NCBI GenBank assembly: GCA_964035545.1
Contig: OZ037767.1
Location: 19,415,628-19,479,627 of the forward strand
Origin: Bugula neritina
Lineage: Eukaryota > Bryozoa > Gymnolaemata > Cheilostomatida > Bugulidae
Direction of reading: 5' to 3'
DNA: 64,000 nt
How positions within the stretch are numbered: position 1 is the stretch's first letter; the number at the start of each line of letters is the position of its first letter. A model generated the notes under the pieces. The model ran no database searches. It saw nothing but the letters and a program-made list of their open reading frames with translations, and was not told where the DNA came from. The position numbers were made by a program, and so were the translations under genes. Positions 41,346 to 53,059 of the stretch are shown piece by piece.

Positions 41346-43184
41346 TGATTTACCAGCTGTTATAGCATTTTTCCAACTTATCTGAAAGATTTCATCATTT
41401 GTGGCAGTCTGTTTAATGACTTTGCCAATTATGTAATGTTCTGTCAACTATAACTAGCAACTTGAATCATGTTATGTAATAAGCTGTAAGTTTTTAAATC
41501 TAGCACGTGAAACCTTGTCATGCTGTGCTGTTTTGGATTCCTGCCATCAGAATTTAAAATTGAACTGTATAGTTTCTAATTCATGTAGATTAATTAATTA
41601 AAATATTTTACATCAATTTCAAACTACAAAACTGGAAATTGCCAGCAATTTTACTCTCTTGTGCTTTTTTTAAACAAACTGCTAGAACTGATGCTCAAAT
41701 AATCAAAACAAAAGTGCACAGGGTTATATGCAATGTCATTTATTTCCTCTTTATTGTTTAAATCACTGAATCATTGAACAAGTGTCTGCACAGCTTTAAA
41801 AGTAGGCGGTGCTTAATACAGGCTACATAAAATAATGCTTTTGAAGTGAGAAGTCCTCACTCACTGCATACTTTGCACAAACAGCACTTAACCTACAATA
41901 AAGCCCTGTCAACAATTTATAACAGTCATAGACTAACGTTAAAAGGTAAGAATCATTTTAATGTAATATATACTTATACTTCAACTTTAGAGTATTTCAA
42001 AAGTATTGATTTTCCTAAAATAGAATTAGTGAAAAATTAGTTGAGCTGTACAAAAACTTGTCATTAATTGTTTGATTAAAGTAATTGGGAATACTCATTT
42101 TGTTTCATGAAACAACCTGAAATAAACTGGGCTTTTTAGGTTTCCAAATATTTCCTATGCAGATTTGCTTTTTTCATTTGCTGATTCTGTTGGAAAAACC
42201 AGCAGTCCACCGAATTCAGTTTATATCTCTTTCCTTGCTCTACCTTGTCTGTAGATGGTGTTGTTATGCTGACATATTAGTTTGAGTGAATCTATGCTGA
42301 TAATGCAAAATTTTCCTTATTGTAAATCTGCATGGGTAATGCAATTTCTTTTTACTTTTTGTGAGCTCATCTGTTATTAAAAGATAATATTATTTCCCAG
42401 TTGTTTTGGAGACCATGTAGTGCGTGGTAACTGATGCAGAGCTTAGGAAAAATTAAATTTATTTTGCTATTTTGGTTTAAGTTTCATTCAACTTTTTGAT
42501 TATATATTGTGGGTGACAAAAACATCTAACTATACCTGAAATTGCTAATCAAGGTATAGTTTTCATACACTTTAGTTATAGTTTCAAACCTATTTATGTG
42601 TTGGTAAAATTGTTTCTACCAAATTGCCGGCTTCTGCTTTATCTATTTCATTTGAAATACATTTTTAAGCATGTCATACACGCAACCATTACCTAATGAT
42701 TGTATATAGACACATATTATTTCAAATTATAATCTTGATTTGGGGTATCTGTAGAACTGTAGTATATTTTCATATATAATGTGTCCTCCAATCAATCTTA
42801 ATTAAAGAAAAATAATTCGACTATAACTATGGACTAAAATATTTTAACAGTTGAAGTTTGTTTAGCTGCCCACGCTATTGAGTCATAGGATCCGGTAAAG
42901 TATTTAATTCGTCTTTCCTAATCTCCTCTTTAATGTGATGTTTTATCTTTGAGAGCATCTCTACCTCTGTTTAGATGATAAGCAGGTAAATATTTAGTCA
43001 TTGTTTAGTCCACACACTTCATATTATAATTACACCAAATGATCATATCCTATGTTGCATTGTTTTACATTGCACTCTGCCAGATTTTGTTTTAACTCTC
43101 AACATATTGCCGTTGAGGTGACTATACATGTATACTAATATATTGGAGTTACCTTTGAGTAGGAGTTGCTTCCACATGCCTACA
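41346..43184. other. Intergenic spacer between the diverged duplicates
   Basis: No exon or element is recognised. A 64-codon frame at 41846 has no signal peptide or splice context. Confidence 0.45.
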
Positions 43185-45085
43185 TGCCTGAGTACTATGA
43201 AAGGGCATCTACCCTTAAGATATAACAATCCCAGCTTCAAGGCCTGGCCACACACTTGTGAGAATCACACAAAATATGTGCGAGTATAATTGTCGTGAGT
43301 TATCCTCTCGTTATGACCAGGCATACGTTCGTCAGACGAAACATACAATAATTAATAGTCCGTGAGTGAGTATTGCACCAGATACAAACAGCAGAAAATT
43401 GTCAGACACAGAAGCATGGTAGAACTGAAATAATCACTGTTGCTAAAATTTTATTGACCAATCAAACGGTGCTTATCGTCAATTGCGCTCTTTCGTTCAT
43501 TGTCTTCGGCGGGTGCACCCAGCGAACACGATTTCCTATGAATTCTTTGAAATTTGATCGTAAGTTCGTGTTTTTGTGTAGAGTAGTCGATTTTGTGTGA
43601 TTTTCACGAATGTGTAGCCAGGCCTTTAACTAGAAACCAAAGTATTATATTAGAAACCAAAGCTAAGCGAGAACTTAGCCTATTGTATTATATACAAGAA
43701 AGTGCTGTTATATGTTGCTTGAAGTTATGTAGATTACACATCCCTGCACTGTTTATGTCGAGTATCATGAGATGCAAGCATGAAGTTGCTAAAACTAATA
43801 TTAGTGTTCGGAGCTCCAGTATTATTTATGGTTGATTCTAACATTGTGTCTGACAGGAAAGAAAATAGGATGTGAAAGCACTTCTAAATGTTGTGATAAG
43901 TAATTTTCTATTTCTATCCTTCAAATGATTTCTCTGAGTACAAAGAGTTACTAGTAATAGAAGAGTAAGACTTGAAACTGCTTTTTATACATCAACATTA
44001 CATTTACAGCACAGATTATATTGAATCAATCAACTTTACTTTTTTGCTCTTGACCTTACACATGTTCTTTAAGCTAAAGGTCATCATTAGAAAACAAACT
44101 GCTTAACACTTGCTCTCTATAACTAGTTATTGATATTACTATTAGTAATTCAATACCTTATTGAATTGCATAAGAGTTTAGTATAATTTAATCCAGGAGG
44201 GGGTAGCAAGATATCAAAATGCAAGAGTTTATTATATCAAACTGCAGCTGTTCAGTTTATCAATGCTTGGCAGCTGTTTTAAAAGATTAGAAGCCATTTT
44301 TAAACAAATGAAAAACTTACTGTAAAAATATTTCTTAAAAGTTACGAAGATTCAAATTACTTATGTTGCTGATATACATTACTAAATAACTCACCTATAT
44401 ACAGGAAATAGTTTATCAAGTCAATTTTAATATAAAGATTTATTAATATTTATTTTAAGTTGTGTTGAGAAGCAAAATTTAAATAAAACTGAGTTTTCCT
44501 ATAAACGTCAGTAGGTTTATTATAAAGAAAAAAGTTAGTTATAACCCAATAAAGCTGCTAAATGTTGGGTCTCTTTCTAATGCAAAATAAAGTTATAGAA
44601 ATTGTAATAACTATAACTGTGTATAAGCCAAAATTGTTTTTGATTTATATATATATTGACTTCCATATATGTACATTGCGCTGCATATATCTGTATTTAC
44701 CTACATAAATCTACATTGACCTACATGTATATATCCTCATTGACCTAGATTTATTCACATTGACCTGCATATATCCACATTGACCTACATATAAGTTCTA
44801 GATGTAATATTTGGATTACGAATTAGAATTATAGCCACCATCAAACAGAATACTTAGTAAAGAAGTTGTTCTCTCCAAATGACAAAATTTCTATATTTGA
44901 ACATAGAATTTTGATTTCTTGCCAGATTTTGCAACTTCTAACTATTGTTTATCACTAGGCAGGCTTTAAATATTGCAGCCATTATACTGCTGTTATAACT
45001 TTGTTCAACAATAGCAAAGTGCTGACGTTATAGATTACACCAATAGTACTGTTGCATATATGCTTTGCCAATATTTCCATGATCA
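43185..45085 (+). repeat. Diverged duplication, copy 2
   Basis: Counterpart of 39691-41345 (see there). It carries the MITE at 43240-43625 and has a CATTGACCTACATATAT-like tandem repeat at about 44690-44790 where copy 1 has only two related units (about 40848-40890). Confidence 0.8.
43240..43625. mobile_element. MITE family C
   Basis: The terminal inverted repeats are about 34 bp: GGCCTGGCCACACACTTGTG on the left, and on the right the reverse complement of GGCCTGGCTACACATTCGTG, both continuing with AATCACACAAAA. The interior is richer in GC than its surroundings. Copy 1 of the diverged duplication lacks it. Target duplication is not clear. The open frame at 43373-43600 lies inside it and is not a gene. 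Confidence 0.8.
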
Positions 45086-45905
45086 TGATTGTAAGACTAA
45101 ATGGTGATTAATCACCATTTATGCCAAGCTTATGATGGTTTACTCATTTTTTCAGAGTTTCTGCTCTCTATACCCTCTATTATTACTCTTACTATAATTA
45201 CTAATATTTTTAGTATTACTCCTACCATAGCATATTATTATTACTACACTGAATATTGGTGCGCTACTATTATATTTGTCCTAAAAATATCAGAGCATCA
45301 ACTTGAGAAATTTAGTGCTTTGTGTTAGTTCAACACATTTCAATGCAGTTCTATAGACTGGTGTGATTTTGCTAGTTTGTCCTCGAGTTTAGTATATGAG
45401 TAGACAACTCGGAATTATTCTCTCAGAGATAGGGGTGAGTTAATTAGGCACTATTTTGTATCATATGGCAGTTCTTTTTTTTGCTGTATATATTTTATGA
45501 ATATATTACTTATAGGCTATACCACTGTGTCACTATTGTCATATTAATGAAATATATGTATTTACAATATGCTACATCATAGTGTGAGAGTACTATATAA
45601 TATATGAACTGCTTTATAAATGCTCTAAATATAGCATAATTGAAAATCTTCATTAGAACAGCTAATACATATAATATAAAATCTCAAACAAATATTTGCA
45701 TTCCATTCTAAATATTTTTTAAAACAAAATATTTTTTAAATTTTTATGATAGTTTAAGTTATTTATTATATATAGCAAAAAATTAGATTCTATATTTTTA
45801 TCAGCAGCAGTGTAATGCAACAAGAGGCTTAGTTATTAATATTTTTTAGCTTTCATTCTTAAGGAATTAGAGAGGATAGTTTAGAAGTTGTCTACATCCT
45901 CCATC
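45086..45905. other. Upstream region of the TRIM-like gene
   Basis: No coding exon. A non-coding first exon is possible (a donor-like GGGGTGAGTT at about 45432 and an acceptor-like AATTAG at about 45869), but this is weak. Confidence 0.4.
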
Positions 45906-46250
45906 ATGCCAGTAGCTGTTGCCGGCAACACTGGGATTTACAAAATATGCATGGAAAATGGTGAGTAGATTTATGTAATGATTTATTCGATTGGTTAGTA
46001 GGTATAATATATAAAGGTAAAGTTTTCTTGCATTCAGGAAAACTTTACCTCAGCAAAATAACCTAATGTGTAAGCTACAGCAACATCTAATGTATCTGTC
46101 TATTCTTTTGCTGAAATCTAAAATTATTTTTTCTCTATTGCAATACCTATCATTTGTGATCTAATCGCTCTATAAAGGGCATGCTTTGTATCTTAATTTA
46201 TTTAATTTAGTTTTAGTCTAGCACCTGACAAGTGCAGTTCACTGTGCAAA

Positions 46251-46292
<42 letters not shown>

Positions 46293-46407
46293 GTGAGATA
46301 TTGTTCAAATAAAATAGATAAATTTTATACATATGACCTTCGCAATTTGAAGCACTATATTATATATAGTAGCTGTTTCGGGATTTGTCCCCTCATCATA
46401 TATATAC

Positions 46408-46493
<86 letters not shown>

Positions 46494-46498
46494 TTATA

Positions 46499-46560
<62 letters not shown>

Positions 46561-46598
46561 TATATATATATATATACATATATACATATATATATACA

Positions 46599-46668
<70 letters not shown>

Positions 46669-46710
46669 CACATATATATATAAATATATACATATACATA
46701 TACATATACA

Positions 46711-46806
<96 letters not shown>

Positions 46807-46846
46807 GTATATGGACAAATCCCGAAACAGCTGCTGTCCACAGATT

Positions 46847-46884
<38 letters not shown>

Positions 46885-49800
46885 TAATTTCTTTATATCA
46901 TGTACACACTAGCTGTTTTGTATTTATAGATACGCACCTTGTATATTTACAGAGAATGAATTGGATGTGAATTCTAATCCAGCATTTATTGCAAGTCTTG
47001 AAGATTTACCTAAAACTGTTTTTCAAAATCCTAAAGTAAATGATACACATGTTCAAGATTGTATAGGTATGACAAATATGCTTATGCTTAGTTACTTTAA
47101 TGTATGCTATTGCAATTATTTTATTTTATACAATGTGTTTTTAATGAAAAAAGTTTGATATAGATTATTGTGTTCCTGCAAACAGAACAGTTATATTACT
47201 GAAATTATGTGATGAAGACAGTGAATGTCAAAAGACGACAAAAAAATTAATTTCAATATCAGTGCAATTATTTTCTATATTTCAACTACAAAAACTATTT
47301 AAAACTTTTAAATAAGAAAAGTTTATATTCAATTTAATTCCATTGAATAGGACTTGGACTGACTGAGACTAGTGGCATAGCTGCTGATGATGACAATGAA
47401 TATGAAACTAGACTGGCAGGTGCTCCAAGGTGCTTGTGTCAGGCAGAGTGTTCAGCCATTCAGCTTTGTATAGACTGCCTGCTCTATGTGTGTCTAAAAT
47501 GTCAGAAAGTGCACCACTCTCTCCATAAAACCGTGTCTCACAACTCTCTGAACGAGCAGAGTTCAGGTAAAATTCAAGTTGTAAGCTACAATTGGAAAAT
47601 TCAAATAAGTTACAACATTGCATTATGTTATTTTTCATATTCTATTACTCTGCAATGTTCTGCATTAAATTATATTATAATTTATTACTACAGTTTTATA
47701 TTATAGTTGTCTTTATTTATTTTATCTGTAGCAGCTATATATATTGCTATATATTGTATTGCAATACAAATTGCACATTATTATACCAAGTAATTCAAAC
47801 TGATCTTGGCTTTGCCTTATTGTGGTAATCAATGACTGTATTATTAGATTATTTTATATTGCTTGGTTTTTGGTCACAAAGATAATTCTTTTAATATATT
47901 TTTTTAGAGGACTTTTATTCTCAACAACAAAAACCTACTTCAGACAATACTTATTTAAAAGAAATTAACTAAAAACTTTAGGCGTAGCAAAAATAAAATT
48001 TTGAACATTGTGACTAGCTCAAGTATTGCTCTTTTTTTATGCAGTTTTGTAGGAATCATTTTACAACAGCAGTAGTAGCAGCAGTAGCATCGTTTAATTT
48101 GTGCATTTCAAACTTTAAGAAATTAGAAATACAAAAAGTTAAATTAATACAACTGGTATTGCACTAAAGCTTAAGTATTGCAGAGGCATTATAATATTGC
48201 ACCAAATTTTGTATTGAAGCTGTTGTGCTAAAAGGTGCACTGCAGAAACATTGCACCAACTGGTGTGTTGAAAAAACATTATTGCACTACCTGATGTATT
48301 GAATAAGCAGTATAGCACTAACTAGTGTATTGTAAAGCACTAAATGGTGTATTGCAATACACTAACTGGTGTATTGTAAAGCATTAATGCACTAACTGGT
48401 GTATTGTAATACACTTAATGGTGTATTGTAGAAGCAGTAGAGATACTTGATCAGTATGCCCAGCTGGCAAAGCAGTATCAAGTGTGTTTACAGAATGAGT
48501 TGGGATCCCTGCATCAGAGGGAGCTTCTTGCACTTGATGACATCAACAGTCTAGTTGAAGAAATGCATGCCAAGTAAGTTCTCAATGAACGAGACCACAA
48601 ACAGTTGCTTTGTAGCATGGCGCTGCCTGATGGTGTGGTATATAACATTGTTTCTCATTTTGCTACTAAACTTTTGTTGAAGCAAATGTTGAATATATTA
48701 TATATTATAGTGCATTATATTATAGTATTATTATATACCACACTACAATATAGTGCAATATAACAAAGTATGATACATTGTGCTACAATATAGCTTTATA
48801 CTTCATAGCATAACAAATAGTGCAATATAATACAATATAATGTTATATAGCATTTTAAAATAATTATATAATATATAGAACCATGCAAGCAAAATGCAAT
48901 ATATACCACAATGCAATAAAGTGTAATATAAAGTATTTTTACCAACCATGCTAAGTGCATTAGAATGTTTTGAACATTGAAGGCAATTGGCACTAAATGT
49001 ATCTTATAAATAGTGCATAAGTGATGTATGGTTACACCAATGTAGATTAGATGATAAAAAGCAGAAAGCTGTGGTGCAGGTCAAGAAAATAATTTTTGCT
49101 CAACGACAACATATTGGAGACAGGCTGGAGATCATGAGGAATGGTACCACTTTTTCTATATTTACAGGAGAGAAAGGTGTGCTATTATAACAAGTTCTCA
49201 ATGAAAACAAGTATATTTTTTGGTATCAAATCTATTTTATGCTCCTGTTTAAATATTTAAATCAAAAGAATTAAGCATTGATTTATTAGGAAATGATTCA
49301 AAAATGGAATTATTTATTTATATAATACGATATTATTATTATATTATGTTGATTTATTATAGTATTCTGATAACATATGCTGCTCTTTTAAGCTTGTGTT
49401 TAACACTTTAAAAAATAATCAGACTATGTTATTTATTGTTGTAACTATTAATCTTTAAACAATATTATATACACTTTATGCAAAACATAAGATACGTTTT
49501 GTAATTGATCAGACACTTGGCTCTCCAAATTGTCAAAAGGGGAGAACATTTGTTTGCCAAAGAAATCATACGTTGTTCCAACCACTATGGTGACCATCAC
49601 ATCGGGAGCCGGTGATGTCACTCTACCTAATATAGACGTGGAGACCAGCATTACAGCTTTCCCAGTGCACTTGCAAGAACCTGTTCAACTTGAATCAGTT
49701 TCAATGACATGCATAAAGACTTTAGGCACCAAAGGTACAGATGTACAGTTATTCTTACTAAAAGCATTATGTAGGAATTTACACACACACACACGCACAC

Positions 49801-51792
49801 GCACACGCACACGCACACGCACACGCACAAACACAAACACACACGACATTTCCTAACATTATTATCCTTTTGCAGGTAGCAAAGAGCTGCAGTTCAAGCT
49901 GCCAGGAGGTGCGTGTGTAGACAGCGACAGCAACCTGTATGTGGCAGATGAAGGTAACAACAGGATACAGTGGATTAGTAAGGATGGTGTCTCCCTTGGC
50001 AGCTTCACCTGGGTACATGATAATCACTTGATATCCGATGTGACCTTTGACCCTTCCACTGATAAGCTAATTGTCCCAAGAGCTTACAGCAAACACGGTA
50101 AAGATTTACAAGTATGTTTACTTACTTTAAAAGGTGGTTTATTGGTTAGCTTTGCTGAATGTATTATAACTTTCTAAAGTGTGTAGCCTAATTTCTATTG
50201 GTTAAGCACTTTAGTTAGAATATCTTAAGTTTTACATCTTTATCAATTATATATTTAAAACATCAAAAACTAATATCTTTGCTAAACATTCTAGGACTGT
50301 TGAAGTGCTCGGAATTTTCCTATGTGTCACTACACGGTAAAGAAGAAAGTCGGTTCCGGGTGCCCGGGATGAAAGGGGGACTTCTCGTACACTGTGGGGA
50401 TCAAGGTCACATCCTCATCTCTGATTTGATAGACAAGTCGGTGTGTGTCATTCAACATGGACATATCAGACTAAAAATTCAGAGCAAAGAATATCTAAAG
50501 GTACTTTACACAGAATAATTTAACCACAGTTCTTATTGCTCGCTGTCTAAGGGCTATAGAGTGTTGGCTTAGTAAACGCAAAGTCATAGAAGTTAGGGAA
50601 AGCTTCTAGTCATAATTTCTCCTGTGTCATATATAAATAAATCCTTAGCCTGCTTTAAAAAATTCTTTCCATCAGAGGTTCTCACAGGGAAGGTGACTAT
50701 AGATTTGCGTGAGGGAGTGAGGTTTTACCAATCAGTTATACCGCCATTGTGTAATGCTATATATTACTATAAATTAATATATATGCTAACATATACGAGT
50801 ACTTATAATGCTTGCAATACTATTTTTTATATATTATTTACTGTATACTGCATGTGTTTGTGTGGTGATTGTATATATGATAGTTGCCTGTAAAGTATTA
50901 GATATTTACTCAGTGTGAAACTGTCTTTATTATGATTCTTTCCGTTAGCAACCAGCTCGCAGTGTGTTCGGTAAAGATGAAGATATCCTGGTGGTAGACA
51001 GTGAGAGAAAAGTTGTGGCTATATTTGACATGCAGGGTTTACACATCAGAGATGTTGGGGCCTCACACAGTATGTTATTTCCTTAATTACATGTCAGATT
51101 ATTTTTGTCTATCAGGAATCATTGTGTTGCAAAAGCTATAAAACTGTAAAATTTTAGTAGAAAGTCAGTAAAAACATTGTCCGCATAGAGTATTGTGTTT
51201 TGAGGTTAGAAGACTTTCAATGGGATGCAAATAATTATTGTTGATGCCAAAACACGCAAATATAAAGTGTGCTAAATATTCAACCATACGCATATTTACA
51301 CCTATACACGGGTGACCATACACATATATATAAGATAAATAAACTAAACTATAATAAGTTATTTTGCAGAGATAATATTTTGTTTTGTTATCTTCAATAA
51401 TTCAGTAAATTTTTTTAATAACTAAATATTTTAAAACAAAATTAACAATAAAATATAATGACAAGTATGTTATTAATATGCTAGAATCACTATAACATTT
51501 AGCAGTATATTTTTCTATGATTCAACTTGTAGAAGAGGAGCAGAGCTTGCATAGACCTAGTGGGGTGGCGGTAGATAAAACATGTGGCATCATTGCTGTG
51601 GCTGATTGGTGTGCGGATAAAGTGTTCTTGTTCTCATATGAAGGAGCTTTTCTAGCGTCAGCAGACGGCTTCAGGTGTCCACACAGCATACTGATGAATG
51701 ACAGTCACAGGATGCTGGTCACAGACTGCTGGAATAACCAACTCAAAGTATTCAGCTATTCTCATTCAACACAGTCTCTACTCAATGCCTGA
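45906..51792 (+). CDS. TRIM-like protein: B-box, coiled coil, NHL propeller, no RING
   Basis: The product is 562 aa with ten exons: 45906-45960, 46953-47066, 47351-47566, 48432-48573, 49046-49176, 49513-49734, 49876-50097, 50295-50500, 50949-51069 and 51533-51792. All phases join without a stop. Residues 84-120 are a B-box-type zinc-binding region (Cys 84, 86, 90, 96, 99, 104, 107; His 111, 112, 115, 120). Residues about 130-210 are helical and charged, fitting the TRIM coiled coil. From about residue 295 there are NHL-type strands ([46 protein letters not shown]). In the family, TRIM-NHL proteins act as ubiquitin ligases or RNA regulators; without a RING this one is more likely a binding or regulatory member, unless an upstream exon was missed. 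Intron 1 contains hammerhead fragments. AATAAA is at 52197-52202. Confidence 0.88.
46252..46292. repeat. (ACT)n microsatellite
   Basis: About 13 ACT triplets in intron 1 of the TRIM-like gene. Confidence 0.9.
46369..46397 (-). ncRNA. Hammerhead ribozyme fragment, minus strand
   Basis: On minus: GATGAGGGGACAAATCCCGA then AACAGCTAC. The 5' CT of CTGATGA, stem I and the GTC cleavage triplet are missing, and one stem II base is changed (CCCC to TCCC). It is a non-functional remnant within an intron of the TRIM-like gene. Confidence 0.75.
46396..46878. repeat. Long compound (TA)n/(TACA) array in intron 1
   Basis: About 400 bp of TA with CATATA and TTATA interruptions, and a further short TA run after the hammerhead piece at 46813. 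The 225-codon and 175-codon IYIYIY frames are by-products. Confidence 0.95.
46813..46846 (+). ncRNA. Hammerhead ribozyme fragment, plus strand
   Basis: GGACAAATCCCGAAACAGCT then GCTGTC|CACAGATTGAG. Stem II is shortened, GAAAC, stem III, the GTC triplet (cut after 46838) and the 3' strand of stem I are intact, CTGATGA is lost. It faces the minus-strand fragment at 46369 across the TA array. Confidence 0.78.
48170..48431. repeat. Degenerate repeat in intron 3 running into the exon 4 acceptor
   Basis: About ten imperfect copies of GCACTAACTGGTGTATTGTAA or a shorter form. The last copy ends GGTGTATTGTAG and supplies the splice acceptor used at 48432. Confidence 0.8.
49781..49850. repeat. (CACG)n/(CA)n microsatellite in intron 6
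   Basis: ACACGCACACGCAC repeats immediately before exon 7 of the TRIM-like gene. Frames across it (RTRTRT, CVCVCV) are by-products. Confidence 0.9.
50560..50725 (+). mobile_element. tRNA-derived SINE (family 2) in intron 8
   Basis: Plus-strand copy with GTGTTGGCTTAGTAAACGCA, AGTCATAATTTCTCCTGTGT, CCATCAGAGGTTCTCACAGG and GGTGACTATAGATTTGCGTG. Box B is decayed. Confidence 0.7.
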
Positions 51793-53059
51793 TGACCTCT
51801 TAACCTACGACTACCTTCATCAGTGTTCCATATTTGTAAGAATACAGAAACTGAAACAATGCACTTTTAGAGAGATAGCTGTGAGATATCAGGACAGCTT
51901 GCTGATACATCTGCTAGCATACGACATAATGATGAATTTCTTATATACTAAGGATTTGACTTCTACAGGCTGTTGAATGTTTTCATTTTGCTACCATGTT
52001 TACACGTATATAGAGCGCAATTAACATCTAGGCAGTTGAAACAATTATTTTTTCTAAATATTTATAAGATAAACTATTCAGGCAATTATTATATCTTTCA
52101 AGTTTTATAGTGAAATAAGTTATCAATAATACTTATATATAGTTTTGATATATTATAATATACTCAATGATTATGCAGATTGAAAAGTAAAACTTGAATA
52201 AACTTTGTTCTATTATTCATGTAGCCCACGTAACAATATATGAGTGGCACCCCTATATGTCAATTGATAACTTAAACTTATCAAATTGCAAGAGAGAAAT
52301 TGAATTATTGGTCCAGCTCTGATATGCTTTATAAGAAAATACTCAACTTGGCTACATTTCGTATTTGTGTAAGTCATAATTTAAATATGACACACTGACG
52401 CGAAATTAAATCAGTAACTAGTTTAACACACTTGATATAATTGTTTAGTTGCTTTTTATGCATTTTATTTGCTCATATGTGAGATTAAAGCCACTGGTTA
52501 AACTAAAACCTAATTCGAATAATCAATTCAAACAAAATCTTAATCAAACCTCATTATCTAACCAAACCATAAAGGCTACTTGGTCAAGAAAATTTCTGTG
52601 TGAGCTTAATTGGCATCAAGATCTAAATAATTACAATATGCGTCTAACAAAAATATCAGTCAAGTAGGCCTATTACATTTGTAATATCCCACAGCATTTC
52701 TCAAGTTTTGCAATTTCCTCGTGTTGTAAAAGCACATACTATGTATGCATAGCGATTCATAGGTCAACTTATATAATATCGCTTATTGCTTTGCTATTTT
52801 GTGTCAAACTTCTTAATTAATTAACTCAATCACCAAAAATAGATTATTTATGCTCGAGCATGTAAAGCTTTTTATGCATTAGAAAAGACATTATTTGTTT
52901 ATTTGTTGATAGATAATGTTTTCAATTGGATGTTTATATGTGTTTGTTCTTACTCGTGTATCATTTTACCAATCTAAAGTATTTTCCTGCCTTTGTCTGT
53001 TGTTGTCTGCTCTTGTTTGTTATTGTTTGCCCTTGTCTGTTCATGGTTGTGACCGTCTG
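51793..53059. other. Convergent intergenic region
   Basis: It holds the poly(A) signal of the TRIM-like gene at 52197. A TGTTTGTTATTGTTTGCC-like repetitive stretch lies at about 52995-53065, overlapping the 3' end of the minus-strand gene. Confidence 0.5.

Noticed and set aside
43373-43600. A 75-codon frame as a gene
   Set aside because: It is inside MITE C with no splice or signal context.
46293-46970. A 225-codon plus-strand frame and overlapping minus-strand frames
   Set aside because: They are almost wholly IYIYIY translation of (TA)n and overlap a hammerhead remnant within an intron.
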